The notes under the pieces are model-generated. The model searched no databases and was not told the origin of the DNA. It worked only from the letters and a program-made list of their open reading frames with translations. A program made the position numbers and the translations under genes. A DNA stretch of 64,000 bases from positions 40,294,436 through 40,358,435 of the forward strand of contig NC_065879.2 of NCBI RefSeq assembly GCF_932274485.2, read 5' to 3'. Origin of the DNA: Patella vulgata (lineage: Eukaryota; Mollusca; Gastropoda; Patellidae). Of this stretch, positions 31,610-46,600 are shown one piece after another (the first letter of the stretch is position 1; every line of letters starts with the position of its first letter).

Positions 31610-34600
31610 GTAAGTATACAACGAAGAAATAACTTGAAACATATATTTTTTACCAAAAATAGCATGCTTTGGTTAAGGTGAAATTAAACGCTTTAAAAAT
31701 GGGAAATGAAGGCAGATTATTTTTATTCATCACAAGGATGTTGTTTGCATCAAAAGCCAGAAAAAATACTAGGAAAAATTTAAGTTGCCAGTTGCCAGTT
31801 GGAGATACATCAAAAGAAGCGTTTTCGGACATTTGTCATTTGACAAGTTAAATGTATTCATCATGAAGATAAGATAAGATTTTTATTCAATATTGCACCG
31901 AAACATCCATTAAGGACATACAATATAAACATTTTTACATAAATAACGATCAGTAACATGAAAAATAATAAAAAAAATTTTTACAAACAAAATAATGATA
32001 CTTTTTTAATCTAGCCTAAATTTACTAACAAGACAAACAGTATATATAATATGTGCACATTTACCTCAAAAAGGCCAATAAATGACCATAAAGGAGTGTT
32101 ATTTTTTGGAAAGTGGATAAACAACCGGATTCGGTTCCTTACGAAAATTTACAACGAAACTGGATATCGTCTCTGATTCGGTTCCTTACAAAAATATACT
32201 ACGAAACTGGATATCGTCTCTGATTGGCCAAACTAACCCTAACCCTAAATAAAGGAACCGTACCCGTGTAATTGTGGTCTCTTTCCGGTACTTTTTGATT
32301 TAAATGTTCTTCCACCAGAATTGCAGGCAAAAATTAACGAGTAATAAAGAATTTCTGGGTTATCTGGAATGTTAATTCCTCGCTTTCTTGCATTTTCTAA
32401 TGTCCGCGTATCTCTTCGCCAATATATCACTTTATTCTTAAATTCAAATTTTTTTTTTTTGCCTCTAAAAGTGAATTTAGAGTCGGAAATTCAGCACCAA
32501 CAAGGATGCCTGTAGAGGCCGCCATATTGGAAAAGACTGCTAATAACCACATGATAAAATTGGCCAATTTGAGACGATATCCGGTTTCGTAGTAAATTTT
32601 CGTCAGGAACCGAATCCGGTCGTTTATCCACTTCCTATTTTTTCCGTGTCCTTTGGTTGGTTTCCTCCCACTGCTAAAAACCTTTACATGCTCTCACCAG
32701 CTGATTTTTAAGTAATGCATCCAGACAGCTTGATATATACATTGTATAAATGTAAATAGAATTGGGCGATATCCCTGGAATCAGACATCGCGATATTTTA
32801 TACAATATCAATAAATTCAGTTTATCACTTTTTAAATGTAAAAAACAACATTGGAAATACCCCCGGAGTATTTATTTGACACTTTCTAGTCAATGTTATT
32901 AAAAGTTTTTAGCATTAATACAATACCGTATTTACAAACAAAATTTAATGAGCTGGTTCAAACACAGATCTCTTAAGCCATGAAAACTTGCTAAATATAT
33001 TGGTCTATGTTGTTTATTACAATTTTAATTTCCAGTATATTAATTATGATATTTTATTTAAATTAAGAATATTTACATGAATGAGGCACAAAAAAAAAGT
33101 TTGTGTTCTTTCGGCCGTGCATGTTTTTTTATAACTACGGGTACGATTGAATGCTAATTATATACCCAAGCAAACACATTTTTTCTTATTCAAGTGCATA
33201 CCATCTTGAAAATGCATTATGCAATGCAAAAATACAAAAATTATACTATAAAACGTAAGTAAATGTCAAAAAATGTCAATTGATTTAGTCAAATACATTT
33301 TTCTGGATCACGGACCACCATGACACGTCCAACTTTGAGTCTGAATGATAATCAATCTACCGGAACTCTCAATATAGTAGTTGGCATTATTTATATTTCT
33401 GCTTTATTAAGCTCTAGCTAACTTTGGCATAAATATTCGGCATTAGCTAACTTTGTGAAATGAACACTCAGGAGTTTATAACGGTATTTATTGCTATTTA
33501 TTCATAATTAAGAAATAAAATATTGTAAATAACATAAAAAAAGAAGGCATTTTTTCAATATTTATGTTAAATATCATCCAGAAAAATCAATCGCGGTATG
33601 TTCGTTTTTTCAATATTTTTCTGAAGACGGTATTTTTGACGGCTTTTATTTCTGTGACGGTTTTATATCGAAAAACCGAAATATCGCCCAGCTGTATATG
33701 TAAGTTATCCAAACCAGAAGAGTATGATGATCACAAGAACTATAAGCAAAAGCAACTTAATTCCGCTCCATATATTACATCGTAGACAAGGTAGTGGATG
33801 CCAGCAATTTAAACCAATCTGATCAGACCACAAAGATAGCCAGCTTGGGAAATAAGGCCTTCAGGTCATATTCCTGAAGTAATAGCCCGAGAAATCCCTC
33901 TCTAGCCATTGCTGTACTGAGGCTGAAATATTGGGTTTGCGACCGTCCAATCGAGGGAATTTTCACGACTGACCACTTAATAGGAGTGACCTCTTAAAGA
34001 TACATTATGGAAGATTAGATAAAGAGCTGGCAGTTCTCACTATGATAGATAAAAACTAGTCTCATGTGAATGGCAATCTTTAGCGTCTGGTTTTTCCAGT
34101 CTACACCGATGGTATTTATTGCGCATGCTCTCCAGATAAGAATATAGCGTCACCATTTGACATGACTTGTGGAATATGTCTGGCCCTGTTCTTTGAGTCC
34201 CCTGTTCCAAATGGCGCTGAAACGCATTATGGTACACGATTCGTGTACCAATGGTAAAATGTTTATTTTGTCTTGAATATTGGATATCAGAAGCCCACCT
34301 TTCCCTGTAAGATCACAAGATCAATGTTGATTTGAATTGACAAATAATTTGTGTTTTCAATGTCGAAGATTTTTGATGATATTGAGTTAGAGACTTAGCT
34401 ACTTTAAGTTAAGTTCACAGTTTTGGGTTGTTTTTTTTTGCACTTTTGCATTCGGATGACAAATTAAGGTAGCCTTATAATCTTTTATCCAATTTAACTT
34501 GAGTATCTAAACCAGTAGTCAAAAATTAGTGTAATGGTATCACTAACTGGCAACTCGACTGTTATCTGCCAGTTTAGTGTGTGCAAGCTTAAGTGAGGGA

Positions 34601-37600
34601 GCGTTTGTTATTTTTTGATCAAATGGTTAGGCAGTTTTGGGAACATTGAGGGGTGTCAACGTACAAAAGACTCTGCAATTAAACGGCGGGAAAAGAAGTT
34701 GACAGAAATAATTAAGAATTTACTTAGGCCTCAATATGTGTAAATGTTCAGTAAGTAATAGTTATTAGCATACATTCTGAAAAATGGACCCTCCCATAAT
34801 GAAGCTAAGTTCATAGACGTTGCGTCTAACAACAGCTTATTTATAGCTATACATGTAGGTATCCCCGGCGAATACAAAGTTTTGGGAGGGAATTGAAGCA
34901 AATTTTTGATAGATTGGTTACTTTGAATATGTTTGTAGTCCAAATATATCATATCACAAAGTTTGTATGGGGGAATGTATCTTAAGTATCTAACCAGTAA
35001 TCAAAAATTAGTGTGTACTGATTGATGCCAAGATGCATTTATTTCTGTTGATTATGTTCCTTATTGCTTTCAGGTTCGAGTAGCGTCTAATTATGTTTGA
35101 GGATACATATTTGTTGAATCATTAATGCAATTATTTCTAATGGTATATAGCTTTTTTGTGCTATTTGGTTGTAGGGCCTATGTATTACCCATTTCTGTTC
35201 GCCAACATTTTAATGTATCACATATGGCAGTCATCCTGTCTATCCCCCTATCAAATTGAAATGAAGAATCCTATTGATTTTCAACATTTGTCAGTAATCA
35301 CAACTAGAGTTATGCCCCTTTGCTATGACATCATGTGTAAAGGCTTCAATTATGATTAAACCTTTTTTGAAATTTATATTTGTTGAATGCTATTAATGTT
35401 TTCGGAGATTCTATCCAGATTATCCCCCTTATTGTTAAAATTGTTTGACGATATAACTCATGATATTAACTGGCAGACTATCACTATTAATGATTAGTCG
35501 CATTATTTCTTTTACAGCTTTTTTGGGAATCGTTTTTATACGCCCACACTTTCATGTGGACGTATATTGTTGTCGCCCCTGTATGTCTGGACGTCCGTCC
35601 ACAATTTGTTTGTGGACACTCTACAGGTCACAATTCTTATCCGATTTTGACGAAACTTGTAATATAGGTTTATCTCAATAAGATCTCGGTTGCTTTCGAT
35701 ATTGGCATGTATCGGATCGAAACTTCATGGATTATGGCCCCTGTTTGTACGAAAAATCACTTTTTTAGCTTGTGGACCCTATAGAGGTCACAATTTTTAT
35801 ACGCCCACATTTTTATGTGGACGTATTATGCCGTCGCCCCTGTCCGTCCGTCCACAATTGTTTGTGGACTCTCTACAGGTCACAATTCTTATCCGATTTC
35901 GACGAAACTTGAAATATAGGTTTATCCCCAACAGATCTCGGCTGCTTTCGATATTGGCATGTATCGGATCGAAACTTCATGGATTATGGCCCCTGTTTGT
36001 ACGAAAAATCACGTTTTTAGCTTGTGGACCCTATAGAGGTCACAATTTTTATCCGATTTAAAAAAACGTATTATTATATCACCGTTACACCCTAAAAACA
36101 GCTGAGGTCGAATTTCATGAAAATCTGCCCAAAATTGACAGACAAAATGCCCGCCGTTTGTTCTCAAATAGCGTAAAAATATGGTATATCAAGGTTGTGG
36201 ACCCTATAGAGGTCACAATTTAGATCCGATTTTGATGAAACTTGAAATACATATTTATAACCCAAAGATCTTGGTTCCTGTCGATATTCTCACATATTGG
36301 ATCATAACTTCCTGAATTATGGCCCTTGATTGTATGAAAAGTCGCGTTTTTAGGATGTGATCCCTCTAGATGTCACAATTTTTATCCGATTTTAAAAAAC
36401 GTTTGAATATATCACTGTTAAACCCTTATGATGGTTGAGTCCGAATTTCGTACAAATCGGACCAAAACTGACGGACAAAATGGCTGCCCCTTGTACGCAA
36501 ATAATGTAAATATATGGTATATCAAGGTTTTGGACCCTCTAGAGAGTGGACACAATTTTGATCCGATTTTGATGTAACTTGAAATACATGTTTATAACCC
36601 AAAGATCTTGGTTCCTCTCAATATTCATGCATATCGGATTGTAACTTCCTGAATTATGGCCCTTGATTGTACGAAAAAATCACTTCTTTTTTTGAGCTTG
36701 TTCTCTGTCCATCTCTTGCAAAATGTGGGCGTATCTTGCATGGCAACTGCTTGTTTAACATTTTGAGTGAAGCCTGTATCATTAATTGCCCAGGACTGCA
36801 CAACGCAGTGAACGCTTATGGCTGTTATATTCAATGTTTATTTCTTGCAATATCTATAAATTTCTGTCTTGTCCACAGGTTTATCTTGCAGGCTTTGTTT
36901 TGCGTATAGTGCACTTACTATTAGAGGCTTCAATTATTATCTTATCTTGCTGAAATTTAAATTTGTTGTCCAGCCTATTGAAAGACAGAAGGATTTATGA
37001 TGATAATGTAGAATGTTATACCTTTTTGTTATGAAGTTATACAGGCCAGTCTGTCATTCACATTTCGTATTTAATACTAGAAGTCACAATAATCCATAGA
37101 TATTTTTGATATTGATATGGTTTGTCTACCTCAAAAAAGCCTATAAATTTTCAATGTTTTTCAACAATCTGCTCCCTATTTATGTCCCTTTTGTTACTAA
37201 TTCTTGTTCTATAATCGAAATTTCAAAAAGACCTGGAAATTATTTTGAATGAATTGTATTCTATATGCCAGTGCCATACTTCTGATTAAGTTTCCTGTGC
37301 AGCTTGTGTACTCAACCTAGCCTGACAAATTGAACACCTTTTTGAAAACATCAACAGCTAAAAAACTTGGTGTCTTCATACAGGATATCATCTATTCTAA
37401 TCAACGTTTTTTTTCTCAATATTACGAGGGTTGGATGGACGAATGGTTAGCATGCGCTCGCTGTATCATAAGGTCTGTCATTGAGTCAACTGGCAGGGTT
37501 TCGACAAGGAGTAGGGTTGCCTGTCCAACCTCGTGGGGTTTCTCCGGGTCCTCCGGTTTCCTCCCACTGCTACATGTAAATACCCCAACGCGCAAGCGAA

Positions 37601-40600
37601 TTAATGAAATAAAATTGAATCATGTGTTAGTCCTGAAATGACCTATTTGTGTGGAGTGGAGGTTAAACCCCATTTCTCTCTCTCTCTCCCCGTAATATTA
37701 CAATGTTATAATTGATTTGATAAATAGTAAACTTTCACATAGGCATTCAATACAACCTCATAAAGTACGAAAGAAAAAAAAACCTGATGTGTTATGTCAA
37801 ATCCTTTTTACAGATAAACACATACAAGACATTGGATTGAATAGAATCTTAAGAGACTGATCAGTAATTCAATCTATACCAGATACTATTCCTAAAATTT
37901 CACCGACAGTAGTATTCAAATTTTTACCCCCAATTCGTAATAAAATATTCAACTACCATGAAACTATTGAGAATCTTGACATACAAGAATTTGACAATTA
38001 CAATAAAACACCATGTCAATGTGCCAATTCTCCGTTTAAAGATAAGTTTCATGACCATATACTCACAGGAAAGTTCGATATTGTTGAAGATAAAAATATG
38101 AAAAACATTTAATAAATCCACTTTGGACCACAATTTTGAGAACAACCAAGTAAAACAAATTTCAAAAAGTTACATAATAATCAAAAATCTCAAATCAGGA
38201 AATGCATAGTAGCTTGGTCTAATAAATTTCATGCACCTATAGAATCTTTTGGAGAATGGAAAAACATGGTTTTGGATCTCTTGTCAAAGAGAATCAAGTA
38301 CCTGTATATTAAACAAAACACTAGGTCTTAAACATCTGCAGCTGAATGCCTTACCACTCTTCAAGAGAGATTTGTTTTAACGCCTGTCAATAAGGCTAAC
38401 AACAATATTGCTTTTACCTGTAAAAAATACTATTTTAGGAATATTCTTACTGAAGTTGGACTTTTTGGAAGGACAACGTTGGCAATACTATTTTAATGCA
38501 TATGTCAGTAGTTCAAAATACGTATTTTAGTTTTACAATTTGCAATTTCCATTCCTTCACAATACATGTACCAATGTCACAGTGTTAAAATACAGAATAC
38601 ACTTTTCAATAATACAAAATACAGTATAGTAGTTATTTTGCACATTACATTCTCGATTCTGCATTTTGCATAATGTACAAATGCATAATAGAATTTAAGA
38701 TATTAGAACATATACCTAATATGGGATCTACAAAGAAGCTCATTTGCATACGGAAAAAAAGCCTGGACTAGGATGGAAAGCCCGGACTAGGACGGAAATT
38801 AATAATTTACGCGATGAATCTACAAGGGCAAGGCCAAGGTCAGTAGAAGGGGGCGGTACTCATAATTACAGATTTTTGGAAAACGATCAATGAAATGAAA
38901 TGAAATAGAGTTTAATAATAAACTCTATTAAATGACTGGGGTGAGGTATTTAAAGTAAACATGCCTGTCTTAATACGAATTCCAGATAACATGTTACTGA
39001 TCACTAAAAAGCATATTCATTTCTCTTTTCAAATATCTAAATAATTTTCTGGCACATTTATATTTACATACTTTGAAAAAATGAAATGAAATGAAATGGG
39101 GTTTAAACTGTTCTGCTCCGACCAGGCTAATGAAGACGGGCATATGCCATACATGCAGTTGCTATGAGGGAAATTTTACCCAGACAGCCGCACTATGGCT
39201 TACTCATATCTCGAATTCCAATTGCCGAAGGATCTTTTACATACATGCCAATGTATACACAGGTCCTCAGTTTTTTGTACTATCCATGCAGAATAGAGAA
39301 GAGTAATGTGTAAAATAACTACTATACTGTATTTGTATTATTGAAAAGTGTATTCTGTATTTTAACACTGTGACAATGGTATTGTGGAGCAATGGAAATT
39401 GCAAATTGTAAAATACGTATTTTGAACTGCTGACATATGCAGTTTGTACAGTGAACATTGAAATAATATTGGCAATGTTATCCTTCCATAGCAAGGACTT
39501 TGGGCCATCACCAAAAATGACACTTATAAATACATTATGGATTTGACTAAACCAGATATTTTACATAATCAATATACTTTCAACACTAGCATTGATGTTA
39601 AAGATAATGTTAAAATAGATGCACTACCTTACATTTATTCTATACCTAAATTCCATAAAAACCCAATAAAATTTGGTGTACATCCTCCAGCAACTGCCAA
39701 ACAAAACAATTGGCTAAATCAATAACCAAGGGACCTTAATTATGCCAAATCCAACATGCCATTTGGTGCAGAGCACTTTGCAGTTACACTGGCATTAATA
39801 GTTTATTCATAATTGCTAAAAACAAACCCATCGTAGAAACTTTAGATAAAATCAATCAAAAATTTAATGCTAAATCAATAGAAACATTTGACTTTTCTAC
39901 TTTGTATACTATGCTTCAACATTCAGATCTTAAAGATAAATTTGATTGGTTTGTGGATGAAGCTTTTAATGGAGCTTTCGGGAAAGGCAGAAACTTGATG
40001 GCCGACACTGTGGTTTTTGACAAAGAAAAGTTTCAATACATTTTCTCATTGACAATGTCATATTTGAGGTTGGGGATCAGATAATACAGCAAATAATTTG
40101 TTTACCAATAGGAACTGCCACCCCAATTATGGCAAGTGCACATTTATATAAATATGAATTCTGCTTGCAGGATCTTAAATAAAAAACTGATTACAAAGTA
40201 GCTAAAAGTCTAAACTATACCTTCCGATGACATATCACCTATCAATGATAACAGAACTTTCAACAAATATAAAAGTGAAATATATCCCCCAGAACTAATA
40301 TTGAATAAAGAAATTTGTGGCACTATAAATGCATCTGTTCTTGACTTGGATATTAATATAATTTACAGTAAATTTAATGTCGGTATTTTTGACAAAACGG
40401 ACAAATTTGGCCTTGAAATGGTAAAATACCCGTCAGTTTATAGTAACATACCAGATGTCACGCTATATAATGTTTTCTATTCACAGGCATTACGATTTTT
40501 AACAATATGTAACGATAAAGAACTATTTTCTTTCTAGAATAAAATCTCTTTATTCTAAGTGCACTGCCAAAGGCGGAGAACACAATTACGCATTTTAAAA

Positions 40601-43600
40601 GAAATTTTGAAGCTTCTATTCCTTTAACATACCAAGTTTGACAATTTTTGATAAGTATTTAACCGAATACATATTGGATAATGATCTAATTTAATAATTA
40701 TTTTAAATTTTCTGCTGTTTCCTATTCTATCTGGATTATCACCCTTATTTTATATAAATACACATTCATAGTACGAATTCTTCAACATACCTGGACTGCA
40801 TTCCTTATAAGTGTATTACGTATTATTTTGTGCAATCACATAGCTGAATAATTCGGATTAGTTCCTAAATTGATAGTTTATTAACCTTTTGGCGTTGTCT
40901 TATCTGAATTATCACCCTTTTTATTTGTGTTTTTTATTACATTTTAAATCTTGACATCATTTGGCAACCTACCTCCTTTTACATCATTCAGTCAGCAAGC
41001 GTCTGTCTTTCAAAACGGTTTGCATTTCTCCATATGCTTATTTGTATACAGTATTGTTATTTTTTCCTCTGTTTTTTGTGGTAAATGGAAAATATGCACT
41101 CATTTTATAGTCACTATACCTGAATTCTTAAATTCATATTTTATTGGGCATATAGCAGATCATGACTGGTGCTGGTATTACACAATGTTTTTCTCTGGGT
41201 CGTATTCCTGATTGCTTGATTTTCAATTTTGAGTGAAGTCTGTATCCCTACAGGCCTGGAACTGTACAGTGCAGTGGACACTTACGGCTAGTCCTCGGAT
41301 CCATTCAAATTTTGATATGTACATTTGTTTGTAATTTTTGCGTATTGTGTCTTGTCCGTAGATTTGTTTTGTGTAATTATGTGTTGGGCAGTCCCCCTGC
41401 ACTTAATACCAGAGGCTTTAATTATGATGTTTACCTCAAAACGCTTTTGCTGACTTAGCTGCTGGTAAGGATATGTTTTGTTGCCTGGCAACATGTGTCA
41501 GTTCAATTTCAATAGCATAACTTTAATTATGTCCTTAAATGGTAATAGTGTATATGGAATTCAATTATTTATTAATCTTTTAACAATATTTTATGATAAA
41601 AAAGACTTTTTGACAGAATTAATACATGTTCCATAGCCATATAATACACTGATTTACTTAGCCAAATACTTCCAATAAAATCACTTAAATGATTTTTTTT
41701 CTTCGGTGTGATCCATTTTATATGAGCTGTTTGCGGCCATTAAAAACCGATCTTTAATATGTTGGGGTTAATTGCTGTCACATTATCTTGCAACAAAATG
41801 AAATATTATTCTGCTTTCTTTGTGTGCTAAAATTGTGCTTTACAGCAAGTGAAGCTGAACTCTTTTATACAACCATTAAGTAAATGAAACCACAAATTGA
41901 GAAGAAAATAGCAGACATTTTTTTTGGGGTCTCTAAAGAATTGTTATTGTTAATTAGTAAACTTACAGTATTGTACAACATGCTAATTATACATGACTAA
42001 TGACTTGAAGCTATTTTTTGAACATTGTTATCTCATGAATAATTCATTATGATCACTCCACAAAGTGGAGGCGTACAAATGTACATGTACATGTCGTATT
42101 GATGTGTCAATGATAGAACTGTATGTGAAAAAAAAACCAACCAACTTTTATGATTTGAAATATAGTCTTTGTATATAGCATAGCATATTATTATTAATGA
42201 GTCAATGATAAAACTGTATGTGAAAAAACCCAACAACTTTTATGATTTGAAATATTAAAGTCTATGTATATAGCATAGCATAGTGCCGTTGTGGCTGAAG
42301 GCTTCAACAAGCAAATTGTCAATTTCATATAATTGTTTAATACAGTTCCATAGTTTATTCCATCTGTTGTTTAATGCAGTTCCATATAGTTCATTCCATT
42401 TATTCTGTAATACAGTTCCCTAGTTCATGTCATCTATTCGTTGTCGTATGTGGTTGACAAGTAAATAGTTTATGAAATTGAAAATAAAAGTAAAATGAAT
42501 GTTGCACCAACCAGGCTATAGACAGCATGCCACAAATAATGGGTGTACAATATAAGACAAATATATATAATTTCAAAGTATATTTTGTACTTAATAAAAC
42601 AACTATCACAGAATAATAAATAAAATTTGAACCAAGTATGAAAAATATATAAATAGTAAAAATCTAAAAAGTGAGAAACAGATATAGATGAGTAAAGATT
42701 TATCCAAACATAAAGTTTAAGGATATGACCTCTACAAAATTACACCAACATAGAGAAAGTGTGCTTATTTTTTAACATCATTTTCAATCCCTGAAACTGA
42801 CACTGATATCCAACCCAAACAATCAAGCCTATTTGGGCTACGATCAAATAGTTCTGTCAAGAACTGATTGTTATACAGCATATGAGAATAACACGGTTGG
42901 TGGTTAACTTTGGAAACTGTTAAATATGCCATTATTGTGATTACAGAGAGCAGTGTATTAAACAATAATCTGATAGGTATAAATAGCATCATGACATCTT
43001 GTATACATTTACTAGTATATTTCTATTTATAGATCACAGGTATTTATTTTACATATAAACAATACGTTTTGGATCAGATAAGTTTCTTTTATGGCATAGT
43101 TTCCCCTTGTCAGTGATGCAGGATGGAAGGCTTGCGGAAAAAAATGTCTAGTCATTCGAATGGGATGGAAATCTAAGGTCACGTGTACACTGGTGTGCAT
43201 GTAAAAGAACCCTTGACATTTGGAATTCAATATAATAGTAGGTTGTAGCGTTTCTGTCCATGCAAAATTTCCCTCATAGCACACAGTATGGCATATGCCT
43301 GTCTAGATTAGCTGGGTCAATGCAGAGAAATAGAACTTTAATCCCCATTTCATTTCATTTCAGTTTCTCTTATGATAAAAGTGCATGCAGAGTAAAAAGA
43401 ATTCTGTTTTTTGTTTATCTGCAGTTTAATTGACATAATATGTATTCTGATGATCATCATGGTTTATAAAGAAATTCAGTTTTATTTACAAAGTAATTAA
43501 TTAATGAATATCCATAATCATTCACCAGTTTTCAGTGTTTTCAGCACATGTACGAAAGGTTTGACAGTATTTGATTGAAACGCATTTAAATTCTCTTATC

Positions 43601-46600
43601 TTCTCCCTGGTCAAATAAATTCCCTGGTGGAGCACAATATAAACATATATGGGTATGGTTCAGAAATTCATATCAGAATCTGGAATCTGGAGTTTAACAT
43701 CATAAATTACATGTATATATACTAATCAGCAAAAGAAATGTCAGGTTGGTATGTTACTCTGAATATACGCATTGCATAAAACTTGACAAATGTTTTTATT
43801 GCATATTTGTGACCACTTTACATGAGCAACTTTACCTGAGCAATCAGGCTCCTTCCCAAACACAGAATTGAACCCAGGAAATGTTCTCAAAAACACAACC
43901 TGACTTCTGATATGGTAATGTGTTCTCCATGATTTTCATGTAACTCATGCTGCACGTGCTGTTCACCTGGACCTGCCTTATACCTGGGTGAATCGTTCAC
44001 ACTACAACGTTGGCAGCATGCCACGACCTCAGAGGAAGACTTGACGCTGGTCACACTCCCCAAGCCTTTGCCAATCACTTCCAGGTCAATGTTCGGACCA
44101 TCTAAAGGTTTCAGGTTTCAACAACGCTTTCGGGCCACCAACACCATGGATGATCGCCCCCGAACTGGTAGACCAAGGGTTAGCACAAGGCGACAAGACC
44201 GCCATGTTCTGCACAGTACGTACAGAATCCCTTCACACAGGCATCAGAGACAGCACATCAGATAGTGGGAACACACGGAAGACCCATCAGTACCGATACA
44301 GTGCACCAACGTCTCACCAGAGAGAACATCCATTGCCGTAGACCTTACCGTGGACTGATCCTCACCACTCGCCATCGACGTGAAGTGAACGTCTACAGTT
44401 TGCGCAACAACACCAGAACTGGTGACACACACAGTGGAGAACTGTTCTGTTCACAGATGAGAATCGGTATTGGGTATCAACTGCAGATGGCACGACCAGA
44501 ATATGGCGTCGACGTGACCAGCGTTATTCTGACCAATGTGTCATAGAAAGAGACTCGTTGGGAGGTCCAAGCAGAATGGTGTGGGGTGGAGTAGGCCTGA
44601 ACCAGAGAGTGGGTCCTGTGGTCATGCTGGAAAACGTTGTTTCGATGACGTGCCAAATGTTGTATTGATTTTCAACGATTTCCAATGATTACTGTTGATT
44701 ACCAATTTGAAAAATCTTGTGATTGACTTGGAATTTATACACAGTGTATGTTCATGAGATATTAAAATTTTAATTATTTCTGATAATTTCTTTATTGGTT
44801 CTTATTCTTGATGAGTTTTTGGTGTCTCTTGAAATTACCTATTACCAACAGAAGAATTTATGTGACAACCTGTGTGGTCTGCTGGGATGACTTGGCTGTA
44901 TGCTGCTGTGTATGTTTCATTGCCTAACAACCAGCCTTTAGTATTGGAAAGGTCTATAAAATTTTACTTACCATTTTGAAATCGTGAAAAGACTTGCTTT
45001 TGTGTGAAATGGCTTATGTTACCTTTCCCTGTGCCTACCATCTTAGGGGAGTTTCGCGTTTAATGGGCTAACATGTGTGCTTTAGATCATAAGGTCTGTC
45101 ATTGAGTCATATGACATGGTTTAGATCCACACCTGTATGTGACAACTTTGTGGATTTTCTCCGGGTCCAATGGTTTTTTCCCATTGCTAAAGACCCATAT
45201 GCCCTCCTTGTCTAACGGTTTCTCTAATGGCTAAAAGACCCTTGTGCAAATTAATTTTTGGAATGAAATTGCACAGTATGTTAGTCCCGAAATGAGCTAG
45301 TTGTGTCAAGTGGACATTAAACCCCATTTCTCTACCCTATCATCTGATCTGCTTGAAATGTACAAACATGCCAAAATTTTTTTAAAGAATATATATTTAT
45401 ATATATATAGTAAAACATGACAATGATTATTAGTACTATATCTTATAAGATAGAGAAATGTATAACATGCCAAAAAAGTTCCAAAGAATATATATATATA
45501 TATATAATAAGACACAACAATGATTATTAGTACCATATATAATTTGATAGAGAAAGTGAAGAAATGTTGTTTATAAAATATATATTAATAGATATATACT
45601 GTAACTGACATTTAATTACTTAGTCCTGATTACATGGTGACATCAGTTTAACCACTCTACTGAAATGAATAGTTCTATATATGGAAATGAAGAAACATTG
45701 ATTCAGATTGTAACTATGGCTTGGCATCTTTAAATGGTTGGTATATTGGTCCGGTACTCAAGCTATCTTCCGATTTCTCTGGGTGGAGTGTTCTAATCAG
45801 ATTGAACAAAAAATCTTAGGATCTGTGTAGAAATTGGTAGTTCACATATAAAATCTTTCGAGTTGTCAGAAATGCTTCTGTCTGGGAAAATGCATGTGTG
45901 ATTACTTTTAGAGTTATATCCCTTGTTAACTTTGTGAAGACTCTAGCAACAAAAGTTCTCATCCAATCTGCGTGAATTTTATACACACTGTTCAGTTAAG
46001 TAAAATTTAACAGTTTCTTTTGATCACTTAGTAGGAACTAGCGAAAGTATTCATATCATCTGGTTTCAATTTGTGTTTCAATTCATGTGATGATTAACAA
46101 TTACAACAATTTCTCATGACTTACACAGTTATTGGCCTTTTTTGTCATTGAACATGTCATGCCAATGATGTTATACAGATGAAGACTAGTTGGACTGCTT
46201 TGACGACATAATTGCGTATGTTTTGTTTCCTGTAAATCTGTCTTTATAAATGATGAGCTATTACTATTTTTAGCCATTCGTTTGTGCTCCTAGAGCCACT
46301 ACACAGGCCCCAGATCGATACATTCGTACACAGGTCCTGCGAAATCGAGGACAAACGGCTAATCAGCTTTCTGCAAACTTGTACCAAGTTACAGGAATTC
46401 GAGTTACACCCCAAACAATTAGAAATCGGCTACATGCAGCCCATTTGCATGTGCGATGACCACGTGTTGTGCCTCCATTAACTCGCCAGCACATGGCAAA
46501 CAGGCGTCAATGGTGTAGGCAGCGTAGAAACTGGTAATCGTTGATGGCCGTGTGTAATGATTTCACCGATAGGCGTGCTCGCCTTTGGAGGCATGTAAAT

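Larger units (their letters stand above)
37795..40690 (+). mobile_element. Penelope-like retroelement fossil, split by another element
   Basis: The left part (to 38457) carries CQCANSPFKDKFHDHILTGK and ERFVLTPVNKANNNIAF. The right part (from 39502) carries LPYIYSIPKFHKNPIKF, TFDFSTLYTMLQHSDLKDK, IYPPELIL-like sequence and LDLDINIIYSKFNVGIFDK. These are in the order of a Penelope-like reverse transcriptase as I know it from invertebrate genomes. It is broken in many places, and no GIY-YIG endonuclease domain was seen after it. It is old, and older than the element inserted into it. Confidence 0.65.
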
